From Ziziphus jujuba (lineage: Eukaryota; Streptophyta; Magnoliopsida; Rosales; Rhamnaceae), in the NCBI RefSeq assembly GCF_031755915.1, contig NC_083379.1:6087501-6151500 (forward strand): DNA of 64,000 nt. Reading direction: 5' to 3'. A model generated the notes under the pieces. That model searched no databases and was not told the DNA's origin. It was given only the letters and a program-made list of their open reading frames with translations. The position numbers were made by a program, and so were the translations under genes. Of the stretch, positions 1 through 9,867 are shown piece by piece (the stretch's first letter is position 1; each line of letters opens with the position of its first letter).

Positions 1-821
1 AAAATAATCTCTGTCAGGTTTGGTATAGACCTGGCTCTTTTGGCAAATTGGTCTCTAATAATAATGGTTAGGTGATCATTGAAAAGGCAGGCAATTTTTA
101 TGCATGGATGTGCCTAATGGACAGTTCATAATCTACCTGCAGGAATCGTTTTTAACATCGTATTAATCTATTTTATTATAAAAGAAAAGAAAGAAAGAAA
201 GAAAGAAATAAAAAAAAGAAACTTATGCTTGGTTGGTTTAACTTTATACCAAACCCACCCAAAAATATAAGTTTCATCAAAACCGCTGAATAATGGTTGT
301 ATTTGATGCATATGCTTCTTCATTTTGATCTTTACAATCAAACTTCAATTTTAAATGGTGATGTCAAGACGGTCTTTTTTTTTCTCTGACTAGTGGGGAT
401 TGAAACTCCCCATTTCTATAGTAAGGTTGAATAATAATGCTTGGAAATTCTTTCTCTTTTATATAAAGCAGCCACCAAGCAATTTTCCATATTCGGATAA
501 GAAATGGAATACCTCTAGAAGAGACTTAAGATGGTGCAATTATATGATTTTTTTTTCTTTCTTTTTTTTCTCCCTGCTTATACAAGATGCTTAGATTTAA
601 TCTTGCAAGGTGGCAGCATATTATATTGTGAACAGTAAAATAAAGAATTCGTTTTATTTGTTCTTTAGAATAAAATCCTATCGTATCACACCAATTACAC
701 CACAATATGCCAACTCAATCTCTGGCAAGTTTTGTACAATGTAACCAAATAGGATGAGCCCTGAAAAATGGATGAAAAGAAAAGGAAAAACAAAGACGAA
801 GCACACTAAGACACTGATCGT
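1..821. other. Intergenic, 3' side of the AWPM-19 gene
   Basis: No gene seen. The stretch is AT-rich, with a short GAAA microsatellite near 183-208 and T-rich runs near 375 and 548. The part next to 821 is probably the 3' UTR of the AWPM-19-like gene on the minus strand. Confidence 0.6.
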
Positions 822-1623
822 TCATCTCCTGGCAGCTCCATGAATGGCTGCTACATATAGAAACTGTGTAGCTGAGAGGATGATTAAGAATGCCTCCATG
901 GTCCTCTGAAAACATAGTAGCAAATATTGTCAATCACTATTCTAACATGAACATAAGAGGATATAAGAGAGTTTTACTCTAAACTTCCTTGTTCTTACCA
1001 GACGGGCATTCCTGATTTCGAGTTCAATCTCTTTGCAAGCAAAGCTGCATGAATACATGGTTGGTAAATACATAATGAAGATGTTCATTTACTATAAATA
1101 AAAGGGAAAAAGGAAAATTGGGAGGTGTTTTTGGAGAAGTTGGGAAATAGGCTTAGAGTTTGGATGTGAATGGGATTATAGTAGTTCATACCCCATGGCA
1201 AGTAGAGTGAGAGTCCATGCAATAGCTGCAGCAGTAGCAGCAGATGGCAAGCTATCAGCAGTCCAAGTACGAATATGGTTAATTCCAGCAATAGTTGAAG
1301 CAGCTCCAAAGACTCCAGCAATCAAAGCGAATGTAACGAAGAAGCCAGTTGCAGCATTTCCCATGGGAAAGTAAATAGGTGAGAAATGAGCTGGTAGATC
1401 AAAACCGGGGCCTGCAAGTAATTTGTCTCGCATGGTGTTAAGAACTTAATTAGCATATCTAACATGAAAATAAGAAGAAAAAGAAAGAGTAGTTACCAAT
1501 AATGAAACCATGGTCAATTGCTCTGTTCATAGCCCATCCACCAATGCCCAACACTATTACATACATGCAGAAGTTGAGTACCAAAAGCAAGGACGCAACA
1601 GATTTTAACTGCCCATTGGCCAT
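822..1623 (-). CDS. AWPM-19-like plasma-membrane protein
   Basis: Four exons join in frame: 1623-1497, 1411-1192, 1044-999 and 905-822, all with GT-AG introns, giving 158 residues, the usual family size. The protein starts MANGQLKSVASLLLVLNF and ends AAIHGAARR. It has four hydrophobic segments near residues 8-28, 63-85, 103-125 and 134-155, and the family landmarks GPGFDLPAHFSPIYFPMGN and HIRTWTADSLPSA. Family knowledge: AWPM-19 proteins sit in the plasma membrane, are induced by ABA, cold or drying, and a rice member (OsPM1) has been reported to import ABA. The ATG at 1623 was chosen because the frame upstream of it has no other ATG. Transport by this copy is inferred from the family. Confidence 0.93.
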
Positions 1624-2788
1624 TGGTAACCAGAATGACAAAAGCTGCTGGAAGAGGAAAAGTTTAGGGAAGTTTCAGGAATCCAAAAGTGAAATCCAGA
1701 AAAAAAGAAGAAGAGGTTTTTAGACAAATGGGTATTTGGTTTTGTGAAAGAGTGGGGAGGGTATTTTATATTACAAGTAGCCCTTTGATGAAGGATTTGG
1801 TTCTTTTCTTGCTAAGGTTGTTTTTTCCAAAAGGCCCTGTGGGGTTGTAAAGGGAGGATTCTTCAGACTTAAGGCAAGCCAACAAAATGCCAGATTCTTA
1901 CTTGCCTCACATTTTTAAGTCTTGGAATTTGATTGAGACATTCTTGATGAGCTGGGTTCGGTTTAAGAGCTTTGTGCCATTTAATTTGGTGAGAAATTTT
2001 TATGAGAAAGAAAGATATTCTTTGCTACTTGAAATGGGACTAATTTGGGTATCAATACAAAAACTTATGGAAACGTTACATCGGGGTCATTTACCCAAAA
2101 ACGAAAAACCATCCTTTCAAAAATAATAAATAATAAATAATAATCAAAATTTGTTTTACGAGCAGAAAAAAACAAAGTCGTAGATGAAAAAAGCTTTTTT
2201 GTTGTTGTTATTTTCACATAATATGTTGGATTTTATTTTTGTTAAATAATATATAAAAAATTAAAACCTAAAAAAAAAAAAATCAATTACATATTAAATC
2301 ATAGTTCAATGATATTACTTTAAAATTTTTTAATGCAATTACAAACTCATAAATAATCGTATAATTATTTATTTTTCAAATTATGTTTAACTTTATTATT
2401 CGGACTTCTTTAATAAAAAGAAAAAGTATAATGAAAAATTAAACTTATATATTTCTATAGAAAACAAATATCTACATTTATATTCTCAATTTTATGTTAT
2501 AGATTTATTTTTAAAAAACAAAAAAACCAAATTGAATTATAAACATAAGTAATCTTGTAATTGTCAAATTCCGCTTTTGTCTTTTAGTTTTCTTTTCTTC
2601 ATCTAATAAAATTCAAAACTGCGAAGACAATCGAGTGGCAAAGACGCTATACTTTCTAATACGGTGCGTTTGATGTCTTTCTCAATTCCTAGTTAGCCAA
2701 TCCCAATCGCGCTTTCTCTAGGCGTTTTTATAGCCGTTGGGGTTGAGCTTTGTTTTTCCAAAGTGACCGTTGATGATCAGCGGTAGTG
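1624..2788. other. Divergent promoter region between AWPM-19 and PPR genes
   Basis: This 1.16-kb spacer separates two genes that point away from each other, so it should hold both promoters. A TATA-like stretch for the minus-strand gene lies near 1763-1770, about 140 bp upstream of its ATG. The centre (2130-2560) is a plain AT-rich tract. I saw no ABRE core of the CACGTG type. Confidence 0.4.
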
Positions 2789-4936
2789 ATGCTAAAACTT
2801 CCCGCCATTTCTCGATATCTCAGAATTGCACGGACTTCATCAATTTCGTTGCCATCCTACATTTCTCTATCCGTTTTCAAAAGCCCTCACTTGAAATCCA
2901 CCCAACGCTTCTTGAGTTTGTCGAAATTTGCCAAATCTAGTGCTCCTTCTCCCAAAGCTTTGCTCTCTGATCTTCTAAAGAACCGGAGATTAGAAGAAGC
3001 TCGGGAAGCTTTCGATAACATCCCTTGCCCCAGTGTTTACTTGTTCACAATGATGATCATGGGTTATGCGCGAAACCATCGGTTGGATGATGCCCTGAAA
3101 CTGTTCTATGAAATGCCCATTAAAGATACGGTTTGTTGGAATTCAATGATAAAAGGATGTTTGGATTGTGGGAATTTAAGTAAGGCTAAAGAGATTTTTG
3201 ATGGTATGCCCGGAAAGAACGTTATTTCTTGGACAACAATTATTAATGGGTTGATGCTGTTTGGTGATGTTGAAAAAGCTGAGCTTTTGTTTCATGAGAT
3301 GCCCACAAGGGATGTTGCCACATGGAATTCAATGATTTATGGGTATTGTAGTAATGGTAGAGTGGAAGATGCTATCAATCTGTTTGAGGTTATGCCTCAT
3401 AAGAATGTAATTTCTTGGACTTCGATGATTGGTGGGCTTGATCAGAATGGGAAGAGTGATGAAGCTTTGTTTCTGTTTGAGCAGATGATTGGTTCTGGTT
3501 TTGAGCCCACTTCTACTACATTAGTAAGTGTATTGACAGCTTGTGCAAATTTGTTGGCTTTATATTTAGGTGTCCAGATTCATGGTCGGATTTTGAAGTT
3601 AGGATACTGCTTTGACGAGTTTTTGTCTGCTTCACTTATAACATTTTACGCAAACTGCAAACAAATCAAGAATGCATGTAAGGTTTTTGAGGAGATGTTG
3701 AATAAAAATGTGGTGGTGTGGACAGCTCTTCTGACAGGATATTGTTTGAATTGTAAACATGAAAATGCATTGAAGGTTTTGGGGCACATGATAACAGTGG
3801 GTGTCCTTCCAAACCAGTCTTCTTTCACTAGTGCTTTAAATGCATGTTGTGGACTAGAGGCTCTTGATAGAGGTAGAGAAATCCATTCACCAGCTATTAA
3901 GCTAGGTTTGGAAACTGATGTCTTTGTGGGGAATTCTCTTATTGTCATGTATAGTAAATGTGGAAGTATAAATGATGCAGTTGAGGCATTTAAGAGGACA
4001 GATAAGAAGAATATAGTCTCATGGAACTCAGTTATTGTGGGATGTGCACAACATGGGTGTGGGATGTGGGCTTTGGTCCTCTTTAACCGAATGATACGTG
4101 TTGGTATCAATCCAGATGAAATCACATTCACTGGCTTGCTTTCTGCATGTAGCCATTCTGGGATGTTACAGAAAGGAAGAAGTTTTTTCAAAGTTTTCAG
4201 TCAAAATAAATTAGTTGAGTTGAAGCTTGAACACTATGCTTGTATGGTTGATATCTTAGGCCGATGTGGAAAGTTGGAAGAAGCTGAGGACTTAATTAGA
4301 AACATGCCTCTGAAACCAAATTCAATGATATGGCTTGCTTTGCTTAGCAGTTGTAGGGTGCATCCTAATTTAGATGTAGCTGAAAGAGCTGCAAAAAGAA
4401 TTTTTGATCTAGAACCACACTGTAGCGCTGCTTATGTTTTGTTATCTAATATATATGCTTCTGCAAGTAGATGGACTGATGTCTCCAAAATACGAAGGAG
4501 GATGAAACATAGTGGAATTGTAAAAGAACCAGGTTCCAGTTGGGTCGTTCTAAAAGGATTGAGGCATGAGTTTCTTTCTGGAGATAGGACTCACCCACTT
4601 AGTGAGTCAATATATAAGAAACTGGACTGGTTGGGGGGGAAGTTGAAGGAGTTTGGGTATGTTCCTGATCAACAGTCTGTTCTGCATGATGTGGAGGCTG
4701 AACAAAAGGAAGAGATGCTGTCTTACCATAGTGAGAGGCTTGCTATTGGGTTTTGCTTAATTAGTAGTGTAGAGGGGAGTACAATAACAGTGATGAAGAA
4801 TCTTCGTGTTTGTGGGGATTGCCACTCTGCCATCAAGATTATAGCAGAGATTGTTGGGCGCGAGATCGTTGTAAGAGATTCAAGCCGCTTTCATCATTTC
4901 AAAAAAGGAATTTGTTCTTGTGGGGATTATTGGTAA
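2789..4936 (+). CDS. Pentatricopeptide repeat protein, PLS class with E and DYW domains
   Basis: A single intronless exon encodes 715 residues, typical of PPR genes. The residue-1 ATG is at 2789, because the codon before it (2786) is GTG. The N-terminus is basic and serine-rich with no acids for about 30 residues, which suggests import into mitochondria. From about residue 85 the protein is a run of PPR motifs (for example NVISWTTIINGLMLFGDVEKA and VATWNSMIYGYCSNGRVEDA), followed by E motifs. The C-terminal DYW domain carries the HSE and CGDCH zinc/deaminase signature and ends CSCGDYW. Family knowledge: such proteins bind one organellar transcript site and the DYW domain deaminates C to U. 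The closest gene I recall is Arabidopsis At5g46460, which also fits the synteny here. The RNA target cannot be read from the sequence. Confidence 0.94.
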   Translation: MLKLPAISRYLRIARTSSISLPSYISLSVFKSPHLKSTQRFLSLSKFAKSSAPSPKALLSDLLKNRRLEEAREAFDNIPCPSVYLFTMMIMGYARNHRLDDALKLFYEMPIKDTVCWNSMIKGCLDCGNLSKAKEIFDGMPGKNVISWTTIINGLMLFGDVEKAELLFHEMPTRDVATWNSMIYGYCSNGRVEDAINLFEVMPHKNVISWTSMIGGLDQNGKSDEALFLFEQMIGSGFEPTSTTLVSVLTACANLLALYLGVQIHGRILKLGYCFDEFLSASLITFYANCKQIKNACKVFEEMLNKNVVVWTALLTGYCLNCKHENALKVLGHMITVGVLPNQSSFTSALNACCGLEALDRGREIHSPAIKLGLETDVFVGNSLIVMYSKCGSINDAVEAFKRTDKKNIVSWNSVIVGCAQHGCGMWALVLFNRMIRVGINPDEITFTGLLSACSHSGMLQKGRSFFKVFSQNKLVELKLEHYACMVDILGRCGKLEEAEDLIRNMPLKPNSMIWLALLSSCRVHPNLDVAERAAKRIFDLEPHCSAAYVLLSNIYASASRWTDVSKIRRRMKHSGIVKEPGSSWVVLKGLRHEFLSGDRTHPLSESIYKKLDWLGGKLKEFGYVPDQQSVLHDVEAEQKEEMLSYHSERLAIGFCLISSVEGSTITVMKNLRVCGDCHSAIKIIAEIVGREIVVRDSSRFHHFKKGICSCGDYW

Positions 4937-6220
4937 TTCACGTTGAGGGAAATAAGAGGATATTTTTAGAGGGATTATATGGTTAAAATGACTATAGGTA
5001 ACTGAGTTTTGGTATCTTTGCATGATTGGTAAAAGCAAGAAGCTTAGAGATGTTCTAGAATATAGGGTTTTTCATACGGAAACCAAGTGAGTGGCCATGC
5101 AGTGGATTTAAACAGCAGCTGAAATTGATGAGCTTTCTGGGTTAGTATGGAGAATTTGCTCACTTCAAGCACAGAAAAATCAAGTACTGAGAGAGGTGAT
5201 ATGGTAAAAGGTGCACTGTGAGTTCACAGTTTTCATTTAAACTAGCTATCTATTATGAAGAAGCAGAAGTTAAATTTTCATAAGAATAAATAAATGAAGC
5301 TTAGAACACTAGATTGGAGAGAAGCAACAAAATGAGACCTGAGAATATATAACATGGAAAATTATTCAGAAAATATACCTTAAAAATTAACGTCTCTCAG
5401 GGAACTGCATTCAAAAATAATTTCTTGTTTTATCACCTCACACAAACACAAATATTTACGGTATTTGATAATTTGATCGGTGCTGTTGTGGGGTTGAAAT
5501 CTTGCCCGCCTTGATTTGGAATACGGTGTCAACATGAGTAACGAATTGACACTGAAAATATTGGCCTCTTAAATACTCCATGGAAAAACAGTCTGGTTAG
5601 AGGCATGCAGAAGCATTCCTTTCCACCAAAAAAAATAAAAAAATGAAAAAATTTGATGTAAGAGAAGAGAGTTAGTGCTCATTGGCCTCCTTTTGACACA
5701 AATAATAAGATATTGTTTTTCCAATAATAGGATAGTAGGGGGCTATTTTGGTTCATATTTTTAAAGTAATAAGCTCATGCTGGTGGATTACAAAATACAA
5801 ATACAAAAAAGAAAAAGGACATCATACATTCCATTTAGACCCTCTATGGTCTATAATAATTGCATATTTTTCTTTACCACGATTTTGAAATTTCATAATC
5901 TATCAAAACAAATTCATGACTTTTTAACGGTAAAAGGTTGGGGAAAGTTGAATATTAATATTTTATAATTGAATAATATTGTGAAAAAAAAATCTTGCTC
6001 TCTAAATGTTAAAATTACTCTTAAAAAAAAGGGAGAAATTGAAGGTTAATAATGTTTTTTTTTTTCAGACAGACTTTATTTATTTATTTATTTTTGACTT
6101 TGGGACTTCTCTTCTATCCTAAAAGAGTTAAGAAAGAATAATTCCCTCACACCCCTTCATATTTTCTTCTTTTTCTCCCAAAAATAAAGCTTATCATATA
6201 TAATATCAAATCATCAATCA
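4937..6220. other. Intergenic after the PPR gene
   Basis: No coding signal. The first few hundred bases are probably the PPR 3' UTR. The rest is AT-rich, with short A and T runs near 5629 and 6053 and a (TTTA)n run near 6074-6092. Confidence 0.5.
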
Positions 6221-7090
6221 ATGATGATGTTTGGGGAATTGTATCTGACAGAAGACTTGGTGATGGATATTCTGTTGACGTTGCCGGTGATAGATGTGGT
6301 GAGATTGAAGAGCGTGTGCAAGTCATTGTATTCCTTAATCAACAGCTCCGATTTCATCACCAACCACTTCCTGTGCCATTGCTATTCCCACATACTGGAA
6401 TTGGAGCTCGCATACTTTCTTACAATAATGATACACTCGGAAGAGTAGGAGTAGGAGTAAGACTAAGACTTATCCACACCCACAACGTTTACTGCTTTTG
6501 TTGTTGTGACGGTGTCCTATTTGTTATGCTTTTCGGATCGAAGTTTAGCCTTGTGGAACCCTGCAACTGGAGATATCAAGGCTATATATCTCAATTCCCA
6601 AGTTATGATCATTATGCTTCTTCTTATCCACCTGATGATCTGGCCTTAGCTGTGACTAAATTATGGATGTGGATTTGATTCCAAAACTAATGAGTACAGG
6701 CCCTTCTTCGTTCTCAGCGACAGGGAGTTGTTTACCATGGAGATTTGAGATCTACAGCTACAAAAAGAAAATTGGTTTGACATCAGCAATGAGGTGATTC
6801 TAACCACCCTTTTTTCCTTATGATCTTATTCCTACTTGTATTTTTCCTCATTATGATCTCCACTACTGTCCTTGTCCCTTGCTTCTCTATGAATCCCTTG
6901 TCCTTGTTGTTAATAAAGATGGACATGGACATACCGATGATAGAACAAGAAGTTGTTTTGATATATGGGTGAATACGGCAATGAATATTCATGGATTAAG
7001 CTATTTACTATTGGACCCCTTCACGGCATTCAACATGTCTTGGATTTTGGAATGAAACCAAGATATTTCTAGTGATTGGACAGCTGTTGA
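6221..7090 (+). pseudogene. Decayed F-box (FBA/kelch-associated type) gene
   Basis: An ATG at 6221 opens a clear F-box: LYLTEDLVMDILLTLPVIDV followed by VRLKSVCKSLYSLINSSDFI. The frame stops at 6448. The homology then continues in other frames: a stretch around 6440-6660 (HNVYCFCCCDGVLFVMLFGS, then a PPDDLALAV segment) is typical of the region after an F-box. Next comes a shifted frame near 6660-6745 reading GFDSKTNEYRPFFVLSDRE, the usual GFGFDSKTNDYKV-like motif. At least two frameshifts plus in-frame stops mark it as a pseudogene. Alternatively a short protein with only the F-box could still be made, but nothing supports that. Intact relatives bind SKP1 and recruit substrates for ubiquitination. 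Confidence 0.8.
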
Positions 7091-7203
7091 TTGTCAGCTG
7101 ATTCTGTATGATACTTTTACCCAACAAGCATTCAATTTTTTTAAAACCATTCCATGCATATCAAGGATAACATTTCACCAACCAATTTTATTTCCAATTG
7201 TCG

Positions 7204-7740
7204 ATGGATCAAAGAAAACAAATATCAAAAAAGGGATTCGAGTTCGAGTTTTTCCAATTGAGATTATTAAGAGGAACCAAAAGAAAAATATGAAGACCAT
7301 AAATGATGACAATGGCAAACACTTGGGGTTTTTTTGGGCTAGTGACACATAAAAATGTGTAGCAGAGTCTAAAGTCAATTATGTGACACCCTGTCCGTAA
7401 CTCCCTCCCTTACTGCCTTACCCAATCTCTCTGTCATTGACAAGCTTTACCTCTTTAGTCTTTCCCTGTATTTCATCAAGTTACTATTATTAAGAGTGTG
7501 GTCATTTATTTATTCATGTCATTCTTAGTTTGACACATTAAAATCTCATCGTTTCGAATTAATCTCATCGTTTTGAATTAACCATATCATTCTGACAACT
7601 GAGCTCATTTTTCATTTTGTATTTGGATCAAAGAAAACAAAAATCAACAAACAAGTTTTGAGTTTTTCCAATTGAGATTATAAGAACCCAAAAGAAAAGG
7701 TTGAAGACTTAAGAGAAATGATGGCAATGGCAACTACTTT
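7204..7740 (+). repeat. Diverged direct repeat flanking the F-box remnant
   Basis: About 120 bp at 7204-7327 recur at 7624-7740 with point changes and small gaps. Shared blocks include GGATCAAAGAAAACAAA, TTTTTCCAATTGAGATTAT, a segment with AACCAAAAGAAAA, and GATGGCAATGGCAA-like ends. The copies lie about 420 bp apart in the same orientation. The 3' part of the F-box remnant was therefore probably duplicated locally before or during decay. Confidence 0.7.
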
Positions 7741-7840
7741 GTTGCGCTGAATGGCTTTCCCTGGTACTCCCACAACCCCTACCTGGCCCCTCAGGTAACA
7801 CTCAATTCTTTGCCAACAAGTATACATGACAAAACAACAT

Positions 7841-8000
7841 GTCCTAAAAGGATTGGGGCATGAATTTATATTTGGAAACAGATCTCACCCACTTTGCACT
7901 ACAACGTATAAAATACAGGACCAGTTGGGCAAGAAGTAGAGGAATATGGGCATTTTCCTGATCAAAAGTTTGCCCTGCATCAAAGCAGAGGCTGAAACGA
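7841..8000 (+). pseudogene. Broken partial copy of the DYW-PPR gene's 3' region
   Basis: This stretch is recognisably a copy of 4546-4700 of the intact PPR gene. It reads approximately VLKGLGHEFIFGNRSHPL, then KIQDQLGKK and a stop, where the parent reads VLKGLRHEFLSGDRTHPL. It then continues through the GYVPDQQ-like part in shifted frames. It covers only the junction of the E and DYW regions, has indels and stops, and lacks flanking PPR motifs. It is on the same strand as the parent, about 3.3 kb downstream. Confidence 0.8.
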
Positions 8001-8173
8001 GATTGTCTAGCTGTTATGAAATTGAATAATAAAGAAATCAAACAAAGATACAGTATCAATGATATTGATGAGTATGGTTAACTTTTAAATTAAAAGTATA
8101 AAAATCTGGCTACAAATCGTCATAATGCCAATCAAAAGCACGCTACAAAACAAAACAATTTAAGACACAAAAC

Positions 8174-9867
8174 TCATTCATCCTCTTGGCTGCGCAACCG
8201 AGCAAGTTTGTTAGTAACAACAATGTCAAGCTGGGCGGCTCTCTCCACAATATCCTTCCTCTTTCTTGTTGAGACATTGTGTGCAATCTCAGCACAGTAG
8301 GTCCTGATTACCAAAAAGAGAAGGAAAAAGAAGAGTCAATGAACAAGCCCGGACCAAGATAAGCAATTCAACAAAACATAAAACAATGAATTGACTTTCA
8401 ACTCACCTATTATGCATCATTAGGAGTTCCAACTCGTTGACATTGTTCACAACAAATTTCTTGAATCCATTAGGAAGAAAATGGCGAGTTTTTTTGTCAG
8501 TACCATACCCAATGTTGGGCATCAGAGTGCATCCCTTGAACTTTCTTCTAACACGACTATCAATACCCTTGGGCCTGCGCCAGTTTTCCTGTCAAATATA
8601 TATCTTCAGTTAAAATACAAAAAAAAAAAGAAAAAACGAAACTCACGTAACTGGGAACCATAGAAAGAAAGATAGGATTCACCAATCAGTCTCAAATTGG
8701 TAGTGTTTTGCAAGAATTAAAATACAACCAAAAAAAAAAAAATATATATATATATATGTACTGTAAATGTATGCAGGGAAATAGTAACAGAAAGCCTATG
8801 AGTTAAACAAAAGCTCCCCGTGTCGCAAGATCTGCATCAGATTTTATCTATGCCCTTAAAAACGAAATGTCCAGATACAAAATGAATAAGTCTGGACATT
8901 AGATACCATGGGCAAAATATAATTAGCTTTACAACCAACAAGAAAGATCTAAAACGACCTAAATTAGCCTTAAAAAAAATTTAAATAAATACTGCAACCT
9001 CAGCCGAAAGATGGTGATAATTCAAATAATAATCATGGGTTGATCAGAAATGATGAAAACTTGCATCACAGATTGCAAAAAGATCGAACGGAAAAATAAA
9101 AATTTTAAAAAATAAATTAGAAGAAGTAATTTAGTGTAAATATGCAACAGAGATCAGATGGTAGTGCATGTTAATTTTCATCATTCAAATGCAGAGCTTT
9201 TGGGTACTAATCCTCATATCATGTTGCATATCTAACTAAAACATTGGACTTGACAAGAGAAAACAAGTTAAAAACTATATTACTTTAAAAAGCCATTTTA
9301 AAAACAAAAACTAGGGGAAAGTACTACAAAAAAATAAATTACTGACTGAGATCAGATAGTCGATCATTGACATACACCATATTACATCAAAGATGTAAGT
9401 AAGACTGGGCGTCAAAAGCTATCATCATATCTCACTTCATTCCAAATGAATCAACTTAACTATGAAAATACTCCAACAAAATTATATCAACGAAATTAGA
9501 AGAAAAAAGAAAAAGGGATGGATCAGATAAAAATGTCAATCACCACCTTGCAACAATAGTTTGCAAATAAGACTGGGGCGACAAAACCTATCATCATTTC
9601 CCTTTTCCAATATAGAAAACCAAAAATAAAAAATAAAAAAAGGACTATGACAGAAAGTTGAAGAAAATTTTCGCTTTGTTTGCTCAAAACCCGCCATTAT
9701 CAGTATAACACAAACTCCAATATAATGTTACCAAGCAATATTTGTAATATGAAAATCAAAAATCGCAGTGTTTATACCTTTACAGAGATCTTGCGGTCAC
9801 TCTGTGGCCTCTTGAACTTCTTCACCCTCTTCTTCACAATCTTCTTCGACAGCAACGGTACAGCCAT
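8174..9867 (-). CDS. RPL32: 60S ribosomal protein eL32
   Basis: Three coding exons, 9867-9778, 8588-8407 and 8303-8174, give exactly 133 residues, the normal plant eL32 length. The protein starts [20 protein letters not shown] and ends [14 protein letters not shown]. The middle exon has the family core [19 protein letters not shown] and [20 protein letters not shown]. It is a structural protein of the cytosolic large subunit. The long first intron (8589-9777) is unusual for its content: it carries four box C/D snoRNA candidates on the same strand. Telo-box motifs and a TATA-like element lie upstream, as expected for a ribosomal protein gene. A 5' UTR intron with a donor near 10009 is possible but unproven. 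Confidence 0.97.
8866..8900. repeat. Perfect 10-bp inverted repeat in RPL32 intron 1
   Basis: AATGTCCAGA and TCTGGACATT are separated by 15 bases, which would form a strong hairpin in the intron RNA. Its role is unknown. It lies on the 3' side of the snoRNA candidates in transcription order. Confidence 0.7.
8993..9077 (-). ncRNA. Candidate intronic box C/D snoRNA (25S guide)
   Basis: Read on the minus strand, it has a terminal stem TGCAATC/GGTTGCA, box C GTGATGC (9063-9069, last base off consensus), an internal CTGA (D', 9044-9047) and box D CTGA (9000-9003). The 13 bases directly before box D, CACCATCTTTCGG, are perfectly complementary to the conserved LSU rRNA segment CCGAAAGATGGTG. By the fifth-nucleotide rule this would guide 2'-O-methylation of the second A in CCGAA. 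Yeast and animal snoRNAs are known to methylate an A in that segment (yeast 25S A807). The rRNA match is from memory. Confidence 0.75.
9139..9231 (-). ncRNA. Candidate intronic box C/D snoRNA
   Basis: Minus strand. A perfect nine-base terminal stem ATATGCAAC/GTTGCATAT encloses a box C-like ATGAGGA (9211-9217, one mismatch), an internal ATGATGA that can serve as C', and box D CTGA (9153-9156). The bases before box D read CATGCACTACCAT; I recall no convincing rRNA match of ten or more bases, so the target is unknown. The boxes sit a few bases inside the stem rather than directly against it. Confidence 0.55.
9347..9434 (-). ncRNA. Candidate intronic box C/D snoRNA, paralogue 1
   Basis: Minus strand. 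Terminal stem TGAGA/TCTCA, box C ATGATGA (9422-9428), possible C' TTTGATGT (about 9384-9392) and box D CTGA (9352-9355). After box C it reads TAGCTTTTGACGCCCAGT, then CTTA as a degenerate D' box. This segment is nearly the same as in the candidate at 9511-9606, so the two are paralogues. This copy has one C fewer in the guide, which weakens its pairing with the rRNA segment ACTGGGGCG. Confidence 0.65.
9511..9606 (-). ncRNA. Candidate intronic box C/D snoRNA, paralogue 2 (possible U31/snR67-type guide)
   Basis: Minus strand. Terminal stem AAAAGGGA/TCCCTTTT (eight pairs), box C ATGATGA (9591-9597), degenerate D' CTTA (9568-9571) and box D CTGA (9523-9526). The bases before D', CGCCCCAGT, are complementary to ACTGGGGCG, the LSU P-loop. 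The fifth-nucleotide rule points to the second G of GGGG. I recall that residue as 2'-O-methylated (E. coli Gm2251, yeast Gm2619, guided by snR67/U31). The guide is nine bases, short but in range; the identification is an inference. Confidence 0.65.

Noticed and set aside
3646..4191. 181-residue open frame antisense to the PPR gene
   Set aside because: Shadow of a strongly coding exon; no family pattern.
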